The notes: generated by a model not told the origin, from the letters alone. A stretch of 64,000 bases of DNA from Candidatus Geocrenenecus dongiae (GCA_023267855.1 JALNLN010000005.1:21558-85557); one strand, 5' to 3'. Positions 32,589-42,369 are shown, counted from the first letter of the stretch. Numbers and translations: made by a program.

Positions 32589-33312
32589 AGCCATAGAAGC
32601 TCTTGTAATGATGAACGGTTTTAAACCTATAGTACGGAGCCCGCTCTGGCTAATTGTACAATTATCATTTCCCTTAACATTAGTATTCTTTATCTCACTG
32701 TATGCTTCAGGAGAAGCTGTATCAGAAGCACTTGTAGGAGCTTTAATCTCCATGATAGTTATGAGTGGGCTCGCTCTTCAAGGAGATGTAGTTTGGCTAA
32801 GAGTGGAGTTGAAGTTTCAGGACATGGTTGTAGCCTCCTCAGTTTCACCTGTATCCTACATGCTTGGACTAGCACTCTCAGAACTAGCATACAGTTCTCC
32901 AGCAATAGTTTTCTTAATAGTGTTAATAACTCTAAGAGGATTAATTAGATTAGAGAGTATTCCGATGTTGTTTTTCTCATTATTCTTATGCTGGGTTTTA
33001 GCAGTTTCTCTCGGCTTCTATCTATCAATACGTATAACAGATATGAGGCACGTATGGGCGTTGAATAGCCTGCTCTCAGTATTGATAAGCATGCTTCCAC
33101 CAGTCTACTACCCAATATGGATTCTACCAGAATGGCTTCAGAAGATAGCGTACGCAATTCCAACAACACATGTAGCACTACTAGTAAAAGAAGCAGTAGA
33201 GATAACTAAACTTACAACTGTGGAGAGAACATTTAACATACTAACACTCCTGGCCTGGACAACAGTGCTATTAACAATAGTTGTGAGAAAATCTACGTGG
33301 AGAGAGAAATAA
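32566..33312 (+). CDS. ABC-2 type transporter permease
   Basis: Polytopic, overlaps ATPase; PPVYYPIWILPEWLQKIAYAIPTTHVALLVKEA typical of ABC-2 permeases. Confidence 0.85.
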   Translation: MKLVKQLRAIEALVMMNGFKPIVRSPLWLIVQLSFPLTLVFFISLYASGEAVSEALVGALISMIVMSGLALQGDVVWLRVELKFQDMVVASSVSPVSYMLGLALSELAYSSPAIVFLIVLITLRGLIRLESIPMLFFSLFLCWVLAVSLGFYLSIRITDMRHVWALNSLLSVLISMLPPVYYPIWILPEWLQKIAYAIPTTHVALLVKEAVEITKLTTVERTFNILTLLAWTTVLLTIVVRKSTWREK

Positions 33313-33458
33313 AGAGCAAACACCTACTACCAAGATATTGGAAGCCACACTCTTCTTAAGGATTTATGATGTGAGAAGACACATCAGTCTACCAGACCTA
33401 CTTCGACAATTATTCTTGAGACATGTAAGTATGGTAGAAGACTTACAGTAAATAGATT

Positions 33459-34211
33459 TTATGGCTTCTTCTGACCATATCTCAACTCCTTAAATTTTTG
33501 AAGATATCTTATTTCTTCTTCTGTGAATTCTTCAGGTTGACCAAGTATTAAGGCGAAGACTGTTGAGGTTGCAATATCTTCTACCAGTATCGCGTTGTCT
33601 AAAGCTTCTTCAGCCGTCTCTCCATAAACAATCACACCATGTTTTGGCAGTAATGCTGCTCTACTAATCTTTAATGCTTCTACTATGCTTTCTAGTTCTT
33701 CTATATTTGTTGTTCCAGGATAGGAATACTTTTTTACTATAGGTATCTTTCCGCCGAAGTTGAATACTTGTTCGGGAGTTACGCAGGGAATTTCTCTTCC
33801 AAGTATTGAGAAAACAGTTGCCATAGGTGAGTGTGTATGAACAACACAGTTTGCTTCTTTAATGTTCTTGTGTATAAAGACGTGCATAGGTGTTTCAGTA
33901 GAAGGTTTCAAGTTTCCGGAGACAACTCTTCCTCCAAGATCAACTATTACGAGGTTTTCTTTTACAATCTTTCCTTTCTTAAAACCAGTTGGAGTTATAA
34001 CAACATATTCCGTACCTGGAATACGTTCACTAACTACTCCGAAAGTACCTTTAACAAGTCTTTCTTCAAAAAGAGTCTTAGAAATATACACGACATCCTC
34101 CATGATTTTATCTAACAAGACTCTATCAACGTTCAGCAAACTCGCACCAATATTTTCTGGAAACATTATCATATTTAAACTGTCATGAACACTGTCTCTT
34201 ATTAAAATCAC
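33459..34211 (-). CDS. Class II aldolase/adducin family protein (fuculose-phosphate aldolase-like)
   Basis: VITPTGFKKGKI, PMHVFIHKNIKEANCVVHTHSPMATVFSILG, LLPKHGVIVYGETAEEALDNAILVED. Confidence 0.88.
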   Translation of the reverse strand: MILIRDSVHDSLNMIMFPENIGASLLNVDRVLLDKIMEDVVYISKTLFEERLVKGTFGVVSERIPGTEYVVITPTGFKKGKIVKENLVIVDLGGRVVSGNLKPSTETPMHVFIHKNIKEANCVVHTHSPMATVFSILGREIPCVTPEQVFNFGGKIPIVKKYSYPGTTNIEELESIVEALKISRAALLPKHGVIVYGETAEEALDNAILVEDIATSTVFALILGQPEEFTEEEIRYLQKFKELRYGQKKP

Positions 34212-34295
34212 TGTATTTTCTCGGTAACTATTCTCAGCACTCTATATCATTTAGTTTAAAATACTGGTTTACGAAGTTGTAGGAGAAGATGCGTC

Positions 34296-36302
34296 ATGGA
34301 TGGAAGAGATGAACTTATCATAAATACGATAAGATTTCTTAGTCTCGATCAGATCGAGGCTGCGAAGTCTGGTCATCCTGGCATGCCTCTAGGTGCATCT
34401 CACATAGCCTATCTAATATTCGATAGATTCTTAAAATTCAATCCAAAGAATCCGAGATGGATAGACCGTGATAGATTCGTACTTTCGGCAGGTCATGCAA
34501 GTGCTATGCTTTATGCTCTCCTCTTTGTGAACGGCTACGATATAACTATAGATGATTTAAAGAAGTTTAGACAGTTAGATAGCATAACTCCAGGTCATCC
34601 CGAATATGGCTTAACTCCTGGAGTAGAAGTTACGTCTGGTCCACTCGGTCAAGGGTTTGGGAATAGTGTTGGTATGGCTATAGCTGAAAAATATCTTTCA
34701 AGCTACTTCAATAGAGATGGGCTCAACATAATAGACCACTACACGTATGTGTTGGCGAGTGACGGAGACTTAATGGAAGGTATCTCAACAGAGAGCGCAG
34801 CTCTAGCAGGACATTTCAAACTTCATAAACTCATAGTTATCTGGGATAACAATAAAGTTACGATAGATGGTCCTACACTTCTATCATGGTCTGAGAATGT
34901 TTTAGAGAGATTCGATGCTCTCGGCTGGTATGTGCAGGACATTGAGGATGGTTATGATTTATCTAAGATAGAAAATGCTGTTAAGAGAGCTAAAGAACAG
35001 AAGAAGAGACCATCATTCATAGCTATTAGAACCCATTTAGCATATGGGAGTAGACTACAAGATGATAGTCGAGCACATGGTGCACCACTTGGAAAAGAGA
35101 TTGTAGAAGAAATGAAGAAGAAATTTAATTGGTCTCTAGAAATCTTCTATGTTCCAGAAGAAGTATTGAAATATAGAGAAGAGAAGATAGTTGAAGGAAG
35201 AAAGAAGGAAGAAGAATGGTTGAAAACATTCTCAAAGTATAGAGAGCATTATCCAGAACTTGCAGAATTATTGTTGAAATGTTTTAATCGTGAGTGGGGT
35301 GATGAGTACAAGAAGCATCTACCAGTTTTCAGTGAAGCTATGGCCACACGGGCAGCGAGCGGTAAAGTCCTAAACGCTATAGCTAAATATCTTCCAACAA
35401 TGATAGGGGGTTCAGCAGATCTCTCAGAATCAACGAATACTTATCTACATGGTATGGGAGACTTTCTTGCGGAGAACCCTCTGGGAAGAAATATTCACTA
35501 CGGTGTAAGAGAACATGCGATGGGCGCTATAATGAACGGTATGGCTTATCATGGAGGTGTACTGCCCTATGGGGGAACATTCCTAGTTTTCTCAGATTAC
35601 ATGAGACCGGCGATAAGATTAGCGGCCATGTCAGGTCTACAAGTAGTCTACGTTTTCAGCCATGATTCTCTATGGATTGGAGAAGATGGTCCAACACATC
35701 AACCTGTTGAGCAACTATCTTCTCTCCGCCTCATACCAAACCTCTGGGTTATACGTCCATGCGATCCTAACGAAGTATCAGTTGCGTGGGAGATAGCTAT
35801 AGAGAGGAAAGATGGTCCAACGGCAATAATATTAACGAGACAGAAAGTCCCCGTACTAGATAGGAGCAAGTACCCTCCTGCAGAGAATATTAAACGTGGT
35901 GCATATGTGCTTGCAGATACAGAGGGTGATCCAGACATATTGATAATCGCTTCTGGATCAGAAGTACATCTCGCATTAGAAGTAAGATCACTCTTAGAGA
36001 AGATGGGTGTAAAGATACGTGTAGTCAATATGGCCTCATTCGAAATCTTCGAACTACAGGATGAAGAGTATAGAAGGAAGGTTATTCCGAAAAATGTTAG
36101 GAAAGTAGCTATAGAAGCAGGTCGAGGTCTATGCTGGTATAAGTATGTTGGAGAAGATGGTTTAGTCATAAGTATAGAGAGATTCGGTAAATCAGCACCC
36201 TACCAAGATTTAATGAAAGATTTTGGATTCACAGCAGAAAAGATAATTGAAAAAATATCTGAACACTATAACCTCCAATTAAGAGGAAAAAATATTTCTT
36301 AG
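34296..36302 (+). CDS. tkt: Transketolase (full length)
   Basis: AAKSGHPGMPLGASHIAYL, DGDLMEGISTESAALAGHFKLHKLIVIWDNNKVTIDGPT, HDSLWIGEDGPTHQPVEQLSSLRLIPN. Confidence 0.95.
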   Translation: MDGRDELIINTIRFLSLDQIEAAKSGHPGMPLGASHIAYLIFDRFLKFNPKNPRWIDRDRFVLSAGHASAMLYALLFVNGYDITIDDLKKFRQLDSITPGHPEYGLTPGVEVTSGPLGQGFGNSVGMAIAEKYLSSYFNRDGLNIIDHYTYVLASDGDLMEGISTESAALAGHFKLHKLIVIWDNNKVTIDGPTLLSWSENVLERFDALGWYVQDIEDGYDLSKIENAVKRAKEQKKRPSFIAIRTHLAYGSRLQDDSRAHGAPLGKEIVEEMKKKFNWSLEIFYVPEEVLKYREEKIVEGRKKEEEWLKTFSKYREHYPELAELLLKCFNREWGDEYKKHLPVFSEAMATRAASGKVLNAIAKYLPTMIGGSADLSESTNTYLHGMGDFLAENPLGRNIHYGVREHAMGAIMNGMAYHGGVLPYGGTFLVFSDYMRPAIRLAAMSGLQVVYVFSHDSLWIGEDGPTHQPVEQLSSLRLIPNLWVIRPCDPNEVSVAWEIAIERKDGPTAIILTRQKVPVLDRSKYPPAENIKRGAYVLADTEGDPDILIIASGSEVHLALEVRSLLEKMGVKIRVVNMASFEIFELQDEEYRRKVIPKNVRKVAIEAGRGLCWYKYVGEDGLVISIERFGKSAPYQDLMKDFGFTAEKIIEKISEHYNLQLRGKNIS

Positions 36303-36375
36303 TCTGCAAAAACATTTAAAACAGACACGTGAAAGTTTATCTTTAATAGTTTATCTTTCTTTGTAGACTAAGAGT

Positions 36376-36756
36376 ATGCCGTACAGACTATTAATAAAAT
36401 TCAGTAGTGGTTTAGAAGTCTTATGTCTACTGAGAGATGAAGCTGAATTAGAGAAACTTATCAGTAAATCATCTTTCAAATCAACTGCCAGACTTTGGGG
36501 GGATGAAGTATACTTTAAGCTACCAGTAAAATTAAAGCTGAAAGGTGAGAGGAAAGTGATGGAGATAGGAGAAGTAGCATACTGGCCTGAAGGAAACGCT
36601 CTATGTTTATTCTTTGGACCAACACCAGTAAGTACAGACGATAAACCTGTAGCTTACTCAGAAGTAAAACCTCTTGGAAAGATAGTTCAAGGTTTGGAAT
36701 ATTTGAAGAATGTTAGAGACGGTGAAGAATTAGAATGTAAGATCACTAGAGAGTAA
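36376..36756 (+). CDS. Small cyclophilin-like (TM1367-type) protein
   Basis: EIGEVAYWPEGNALCLFFGPTPVSTDDKPVAYSEVKPLGKI; similar in plan to 56287-56679. Confidence 0.65.
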   Translation: MPYRLLIKFSSGLEVLCLLRDEAELEKLISKSSFKSTARLWGDEVYFKLPVKLKLKGERKVMEIGEVAYWPEGNALCLFFGPTPVSTDDKPVAYSEVKPLGKIVQGLEYLKNVRDGEELECKITRE

Positions 36757-36822
36757 GTAATATTCTTCTGAAAATTTATTCTTCTCTGTATTTTTAAATA
36801 GTAGCTGAAGCCAATTAACATT

Positions 36823-37731
36823 ATGAAGATCTTCTTAGATACTGCTGAAATAGATGAGATAAGAAGTGCTGTATCTCTAGGCGTCATCGATGGTGTAACT
36901 ACAAACCCTTCTCTAATAAAACATGCTGTTGAGAAGAGAGGTAACGTAGTAGATATGGAAGACTATATTAGAGAGATACTTGAAGTAACTCCCGGCCCCG
37001 TCAGCCTCGAGGTTATCAGTATCACTTATGAAAAGATGGTTGAAGAAGCGGTAACCATATACGAGAAATTTAAGAAGTATGGACAACCAGTTATAAAGAT
37101 ACCTGTATGTTCAAGCTTAGACGGTGTAAATAATATTTACGATGGCTTAAGAACTATTAGAGAATTGTCTAGAAGGGGAATTCCAGTAAATGCTACTCTC
37201 GTAATGTCTCCTGAACAAGCACTACTTGCAGCTAAGGCAGGAGCTACATATGTTAGCCCATTTGCAGGTAGGATAGATGACTATCTGAGAGATAGAGTGG
37301 GGATGAAGAGGGGGAAAGACTACCAGAAGCAAGACTACTACAACTTTAATCTAATGAAAAAACTAGAAAATATGATTACCGATAAAATACTTTCGTCGAA
37401 AGATCTCAGCTCTGTGAAAGAAGTCTACCTAGATGAAGAAGTTGGAAAATATACCTCGCTGTTAAATGATAATGGAGTTTACAGTGGAGTAGACTTAGTA
37501 AAATCGATAGTCACAATCTTTAGAAACTATAACTTCAAAACACAGATAATTGCTTCAAGCATAAGAAACGCTAGACAGGTTAGAGAAGTAGCAGAGATAG
37601 GAGTAGACATAGTCACAATCCCCTTCTACATCTTAAAAGAAATGCTAATACACTACAAAACAATAGAAGGTATAAACGACTTCATAAAAGATGTAGTAGA
37701 ACAATACAGAACAATATTCAAAAGAAAATAA
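36823..37731 (+). CDS. Transaldolase / fructose-6-phosphate aldolase family protein with internal insertion
   Basis: MKIFLDTAEIDEIRSAVSLGVIDGVTTNPSLI, IKIPV, VNATLVMSPEQALLAAKAGATYVSPFAGRIDDY, ASSIRNARQVREVAEIGVDIVTIPF. Confidence 0.9.
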   Translation: MKIFLDTAEIDEIRSAVSLGVIDGVTTNPSLIKHAVEKRGNVVDMEDYIREILEVTPGPVSLEVISITYEKMVEEAVTIYEKFKKYGQPVIKIPVCSSLDGVNNIYDGLRTIRELSRRGIPVNATLVMSPEQALLAAKAGATYVSPFAGRIDDYLRDRVGMKRGKDYQKQDYYNFNLMKKLENMITDKILSSKDLSSVKEVYLDEEVGKYTSLLNDNGVYSGVDLVKSIVTIFRNYNFKTQIIASSIRNARQVREVAEIGVDIVTIPFYILKEMLIHYKTIEGINDFIKDVVEQYRTIFKRK

Positions 37732-37753
37732 ATCAAGTCCAGCGAACTAGAAC

Positions 37754-37762
37754 TTTATATAT
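37754..37762 (+). promoter_or_regulatory. TATA box upstream of RNase P RNA
   Basis: TTTATATAT about 27 nt before the predicted RNA 5' end. Confidence 0.6.
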
Positions 37763-37784
37763 AGAAACCATGAATATTAGATTA

Positions 37785-38088
37785 GGGCGAGCGGCGGGGC
37801 GGGTCACGGGGCACTCCCGAGGAAGTTCCTCCCCCATTAGAAGGCACGTGGCACCGTGAGGTGCTGGGGGAGACCCCAGGCAACGCATCAGAAACGAAAC
37901 CCCTCCACTTACAATGAAGATGAGACAGCTGTGCAAACTGTTGAAAGAGTGGGTGGAGAGTGGTTGAAACGGGCGGCCCACGTGGGGAAAGGCTGGGGGT
38001 TCTATGATCCTGCCTTCGGAGAGACCCCTGGAAACCGACAAGACGAATCCCGCCTAAATACAGAAGGAGGGCTACCGCCGCACGCCCC
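37785..38088 (+). ncRNA. rnpB: RNase P RNA (archaeal type)
   Basis: GC-rich ~304 nt; P1 ends pair (GGGCGaGCGGCGG / CCGCCGCaCGCCCC); GAGGAAGTTCCTCCCCC, GACCCCAGGCAACGC, CCTAAATACAGAAGGAGGGCTA resemble conserved RNase P regions. Confidence 0.88.
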
Positions 38089-38494
38089 AAAATACTTTAC
38101 GAATATCAACATTTTTTGTGGCCTAGCCATCAAATGTTTTGTAAAATGATTGAAGTGTTAGCTGACTTGTAATGGTTCTCATGTGGCATGAAGCATCTTG
38201 ACCAAGTTTTTCACGGTTAATATTCTTACTCATGTTATTAGAGTCTACATTATATGTGCAAAAGATATAGGAGTTAGGGATTGTGATTGGGGACGATTAA
38301 GTAATCTTTCTTTGAGTAGGATCGTCTCCCACCAACTCTTAATTTCTCCCAATAGTTTTTCTCCAATCTTCTTCTACCGTATTTCTTAGAAGAGGCTTCC
38401 TTAAAGCTTAAGCTGGAACAAGAAATATAACTAAATGTCATAATACAGATGAGATGATAGATAAAAAAGTGAGGTGGAAGATCATGCTGATAGC

Positions 38495-38985
38495 ATTTTA
38501 CGCTTCCTGAGATATTCCTCTAACCGTTTTTGCTTTCTCTCTATTGTAAATCTAAATGAGTTTGTAGAATCATGCTACTCAAACGTTCCGATAGAAACGT
38601 AGTATGCATCCTTTCTCCTCGTATACGCCTTTCTGTCAATTCATTAAAAAGACTCTTTTTTACATATATCCTTGGTTCAGCTGTTTTCAATTTAAGAATA
38701 TTTAAGATCTTCTTCTCAACATATTGAGGGAATTCTATATTTGTATTATAGCAATGAATACACGTCTTTAGTAATGCATCCTTCGCCATCAAAGTCTCTT
38801 CTAAGGAAACTCCTCATACATTCTTCGTAATGTTTCACGAAAAATACTATTTTATCTATGTTTATTGACTTCTTAAGAACCTCGTACAAAGTTTTCGATC
38901 TGACACTTACTAGAACATACCGTTTTTACGTAGCCTCGACCTCGCTGGCATTCTTCCAAGAATTTTCCTTAAACATGTAGAGAAT
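38495..38985 (-). pseudogene. Degenerate LAGLIDADG-type endonuclease copy
   Basis: Readable similarity in matching order to the ORF at 63354-63956: IHCYNTNIEFPQYVEKKILNILKLKTAEPRIYVKK vs IYCYNTDVQLLQYVKKILNLLGIRTTEPKMCVKK; tail CTGAGATATTCCTCTAACCGTTTTTGCTTTCT vs CTTGAGATATTCTTCGAGTCGTCTTTGCTTTTT; reading frame broken. Confidence 0.75.
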
Positions 38986-39142
38986 TGAAAGCAGTATCTT
39001 TTTGTGAAATAAGCGGTACAATATTTTAATTTTTAAACTGTGAAAACATAAAATTAGAACTCATGTTTTTACTTATATCTTCAACATAAACTTAAATTTA
39101 TTAACTCAGATGATTTCATTATTACACGGGTTTAGAATTTTC

Positions 39143-39883
39143 ATGGATGTTACCGTCGTTTTTCCTTCCAGAAATCGGGAGAAGTATGTTGCCAGAGCTG
39201 TACGTACAGCTTTTAAGGCTAAGCATGTTCATGAAGTTATAATTGTTGATGGTGGGAGTTCTGACAATACGGTAAATATTGCTTTAAAAGAAGGAGCCAA
39301 GGTAATTATTCAAAGTAATCTGGTTTATCCTGGTAAGGGTGTAGCTATGAGGGATGGAGCTTATCTTTCATCTGGAGACATAGTAGTCTTCGTAGACATC
39401 GATATCGCTAATCTTACATCACAATTCATAGAGAAACTGTACATGCCGATAATGAGGGGGGAAGCAGAATTTGTTAAAGGATGTTTTGAGAGAGCTGCAG
39501 GCAGGGTCACAGAACTCGTAGCTAAACCTCTTCTAAGAATGTTTTATCCTGAGTTAGCTAAGTTTAAACAACCATTGAGTGGAGAGATTGCTGGTTTGAG
39601 GAAAATCTTCTACCAGGTAGAATTTGAGAATGGGTGGGGTGTAGATGTAGGCCTACTAATAGACTTATACAATAAAGGCGTAAAGATCATTGAAGAAGAT
39701 CTAGGATTTAAAGAACATGAAATGAAGCCTCTTCACGCTCTTACAGATATGGCTTATCAAGTAGCTGAAGCAATATTGAAGAGGGCTATCAGAGATAGGA
39801 AAATAGATGAAAGCTGGGCGAAGAGATACCTCTCAACTGTAGGTGAGATAGACTTAGGTATGGAAGGAAAGGGATACGCATGA
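39143..39883 (+). CDS. Family 2/81-type glycosyltransferase resembling glucosyl-3-phosphoglycerate synthase
   Basis: IVDGGSSDNTVNIALKEGAKVI, PGKGVAMRDGAYLSSGDIVVFVDIDI, AGRVTELVAKPLLRMFYPELAKFKQPLSGEIAGLR; ORF track starts at 39110 but internal Met at 39143 (MDVTVVFPSRN) is more plausible. Confidence 0.8.
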   Translation: MDVTVVFPSRNREKYVARAVRTAFKAKHVHEVIIVDGGSSDNTVNIALKEGAKVIIQSNLVYPGKGVAMRDGAYLSSGDIVVFVDIDIANLTSQFIEKLYMPIMRGEAEFVKGCFERAAGRVTELVAKPLLRMFYPELAKFKQPLSGEIAGLRKIFYQVEFENGWGVDVGLLIDLYNKGVKIIEEDLGFKEHEMKPLHALTDMAYQVAEAILKRAIRDRKIDESWAKRYLSTVGEIDLGMEGKGYA

Positions 39884-40542
39884 GATCTATAGTTATAGGA
39901 GGTGGTCATTCAGCATACTTCGTAATTACAACTCTGAGAGAGATAGATCCTAAGGGAAGAATAATAATCATAGAGTTTACGTCTGAGAAAATCGAGATGC
40001 TTAAGAAGACTTTCCCATACGCGGAAGCCATACAACAAAGTGTAGACAGAGTGGAAGAATATATTGCTGAAAATCGTTCTCTTATAGACGTCCTTGTATC
40101 CGCTACAGACTCAGATGCCCTCAATCTAAGATATGCTAAACACTCGATTAAGAATGAGATACCGATGGTAATCGCTGTCTTGAACAACCCCCTCAATGAA
40201 CCTATATTCATAAAAGAAAACATAAGATGTTTAATCAACCCTTATAAGATGATCACGTCTAAAGTCAAGGAGATAGTAAACAAGTTTTCAGTCAATACCG
40301 TGTACGAGTTTTCTAGAATCAATGGAGGAATCTATGCTCTAAAAATTGAGGATACAAGAATTCTACGTAAAGTCCAGAGTTTTATACTGAAGAAGAATCT
40401 TCCATTCTTTACAATATCTGTTGATGGTAAAGTGAGAGCTAGCTCTATAAAGAATATAGAGATCGGAGATGTAGTATACGTCGTATGTGTAGATAAAAAT
40501 ATTAGAGACCTTCTAGAAAAGATTGTGGAAGGTGGAAAATGA
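39880..40542 (+). CDS. RCK (TrkA-N/TrkA-C) regulatory protein
   Basis: N-terminal nucleotide-binding pattern IVIGGGHSAYFVITTLREID...VLVSATDSDALNLRYAKH; C-terminal TrkA_C-like SSIKNIEIGDVVYVVC; ATGA overlap. Confidence 0.78.
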   Translation: MRSIVIGGGHSAYFVITTLREIDPKGRIIIIEFTSEKIEMLKKTFPYAEAIQQSVDRVEEYIAENRSLIDVLVSATDSDALNLRYAKHSIKNEIPMVIAVLNNPLNEPIFIKENIRCLINPYKMITSKVKEIVNKFSVNTVYEFSRINGGIYALKIEDTRILRKVQSFILKKNLPFFTISVDGKVRASSIKNIEIGDVVYVVCVDKNIRDLLEKIVEGGK

Positions 40543-41276
40543 CCCCGGAAGAATATTCCCTCATGATAAGAATAATCTTCGCAGGGCTCTCCATAATTCT
40601 TTCGATATTCCTAGGCTTAAAATTAAGAGGGATAATAACGAGGAATCTAAGCAAGTTTGGTCAATCGTTTGCCTCAAAATTTGCCGAGGTGTTAAGATAC
40701 TTTCTTATAATTTTAGGGACGGTCATAGCATTCAGCATACTAAGTCTAGACGTAGTAGTACTGACAGGTATATCCATCGGGATATTCATAGTTATATTGA
40801 TAAGCATTAGAGATATACTTTCAAATTATGCTGGAGAAATCTATCTGAGAGTCAGGAGACCATTTAGTGAAGGAGACTTCATAAGAATTGGAAGATTCTC
40901 TGGTAGAGTATTATCGATAAATAGTCAAGATGTAGAGGTCGTATCTCCTGAGGGAGAAAGAATAATAATCCCGAATCAGTTCTTCCTTAGACATCCAGTA
41001 ATAAATAAGTCATCAACAATACCTACATCCATAGAGATGAAAGTAGTTTTCAAGGGGTTGGAGATCGATAAAGCTGAAGAGGCCATAACTGAAGCATTAA
41101 ACGAGATCAGACCCGAGCTCTTCGAAGATCCCAGGATAATCTCGATCAACCAGAGAAATGGTAGAGTCGAGATTATTGTACTACTCCACATAGTGAACCA
41201 GCGGAAGATAAAATGGGTGATAAACAAACTCTCCAGCGAGCTTCATAGAAGAGGTGTTGAGATTGAGATCGAGTAG
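40539..41276 (+). CDS. MscS-family mechanosensitive ion channel
   Basis: TM helices then SIRDILSNYAGEIYLRVRRPFSEGDFIRIGRFSGRVLSINSQDVEVVSPEGERIIIPNQFFL. Confidence 0.92.
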   Translation: MTPEEYSLMIRIIFAGLSIILSIFLGLKLRGIITRNLSKFGQSFASKFAEVLRYFLIILGTVIAFSILSLDVVVLTGISIGIFIVILISIRDILSNYAGEIYLRVRRPFSEGDFIRIGRFSGRVLSINSQDVEVVSPEGERIIIPNQFFLRHPVINKSSTIPTSIEMKVVFKGLEIDKAEEAITEALNEIRPELFEDPRIISINQRNGRVEIIVLLHIVNQRKIKWVINKLSSELHRRGVEIEIE

Positions 41277-41949
41277 GGCCATAGTGTTAGACCTTGATGG
41301 AACACTGACGAAAGGCGGGGAAGAGAGGGTGGCTCCAGAGCTGAGGAGCATGCTCGAGCAATTTAAGAGAGATGGATGGCTACTAATATTGGCTACTGGG
41401 AGAGATAAGAAGTATCTTGAGTCTAGAGATGATTTAAGAAACCTATTTGATGGATGGGTTTGTGAAGCAGGCATCTCAATATACATTCCCTCAACAAACG
41501 ATTACAGGATATTGGTTGATGAACGGTGGCTTCAATTTATCAGTGAAGTAAAAAGGAAAGTAAAATGCGTAGTCTTCAAAGAAAATACAGTGAACCTGTT
41601 ATCCAAAGAATGTATAGGAGAAATCAACGAGATCGCTTCTAGGATCGGTGTACACTATAAGGTGCTGAATAATAAGGGTTCACTATTACTACTTCCTACC
41701 AATACTGATAAATATACAGGGTTAAATGAATTACTAAGATTAATGGATTTTCATGGATATCTGGTTGTGATCGGGGACTCGGAAATAGATATTGAGATTC
41801 TTAAGAACGCTGATTTCAAAGCTGCCCCCTCGAATGCAGACCAAGCTGTCAAAGAAATAGTAGACTATCTTTCTTCAGGAGAAGATGGTGAAGGAGTAAT
41901 TGAGATACTGAGAAATCTTAGACATAAATTTAAATTTATTGGAAAATAA
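41254..41949 (+). CDS. HAD-superfamily (Cof/SPP-like) phosphatase
   Basis: VLDLDGTLTKGGEERV, LATGRDKKYLE, VVIGDSEIDIEILKNADFKAAPSNA. Confidence 0.88.
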   Translation: MLRLRSSRAIVLDLDGTLTKGGEERVAPELRSMLEQFKRDGWLLILATGRDKKYLESRDDLRNLFDGWVCEAGISIYIPSTNDYRILVDERWLQFISEVKRKVKCVVFKENTVNLLSKECIGEINEIASRIGVHYKVLNNKGSLLLLPTNTDKYTGLNELLRLMDFHGYLVVIGDSEIDIEILKNADFKAAPSNADQAVKEIVDYLSSGEDGEGVIEILRNLRHKFKFIGK

Positions 41950-42128
41950 ATAGAAGATTTAGAGTAACCATCTTACACTATAATTCTTATCTGAAGAAAT
42001 ATGTTCTTCATTTTAGTGTGACAAGGGCCGCCATTACCATGCTAGCGATGATTACACCTACAACGGTTTCTACAAAGTTTACTGTATGAGCATATAATGA
42101 AAAATAATAAATTTTTGCTCCTACCTAC

Positions 42129-42311
42129 TTAGTGAATGGTCATCGTTATTAACAAGTTGCATGCTGATATAGGTTTTTCCACGTATGTTCTAGCGTAAGC
42201 TGAGGCTCCGTTGACGTAGAAGAAGGCTTTCCTCCTAGCTACTGCTAACACACTTAAGCCAAGCTTGTAGTAGGGATCTGCTATAGTTAATGCTTCGCTA
42301 GGGCCCTAGAC
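42129..42311 (-). pseudogene. Gene remnant (C-terminal fragment of unidentified protein)
   Basis: Reverse-strand reading SEALTIADPYYKLGLSVLAVARRKAFFYVNGASAYARTYVEKPISACNLLITMTIH* looks protein-like but lacks an intact start. Confidence 0.4.
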
Positions 42312-42369
42312 TACTCGCATCTCACAAATGTTTATACAGAATCGTTAATATTTATTAATCAATTAGGTA

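Noticed and set aside
37733-38149. ORFs overlapping 37.7-38.1 kb
   Set aside because: Region is the RNase P RNA; frames are low-complexity by-products of a structured RNA
38198-38389. 63-aa ORF in the 38.1-38.5 kb region
   Set aside because: No family resemblance; sits in a decayed intergenic region beside the endonuclease pseudogene
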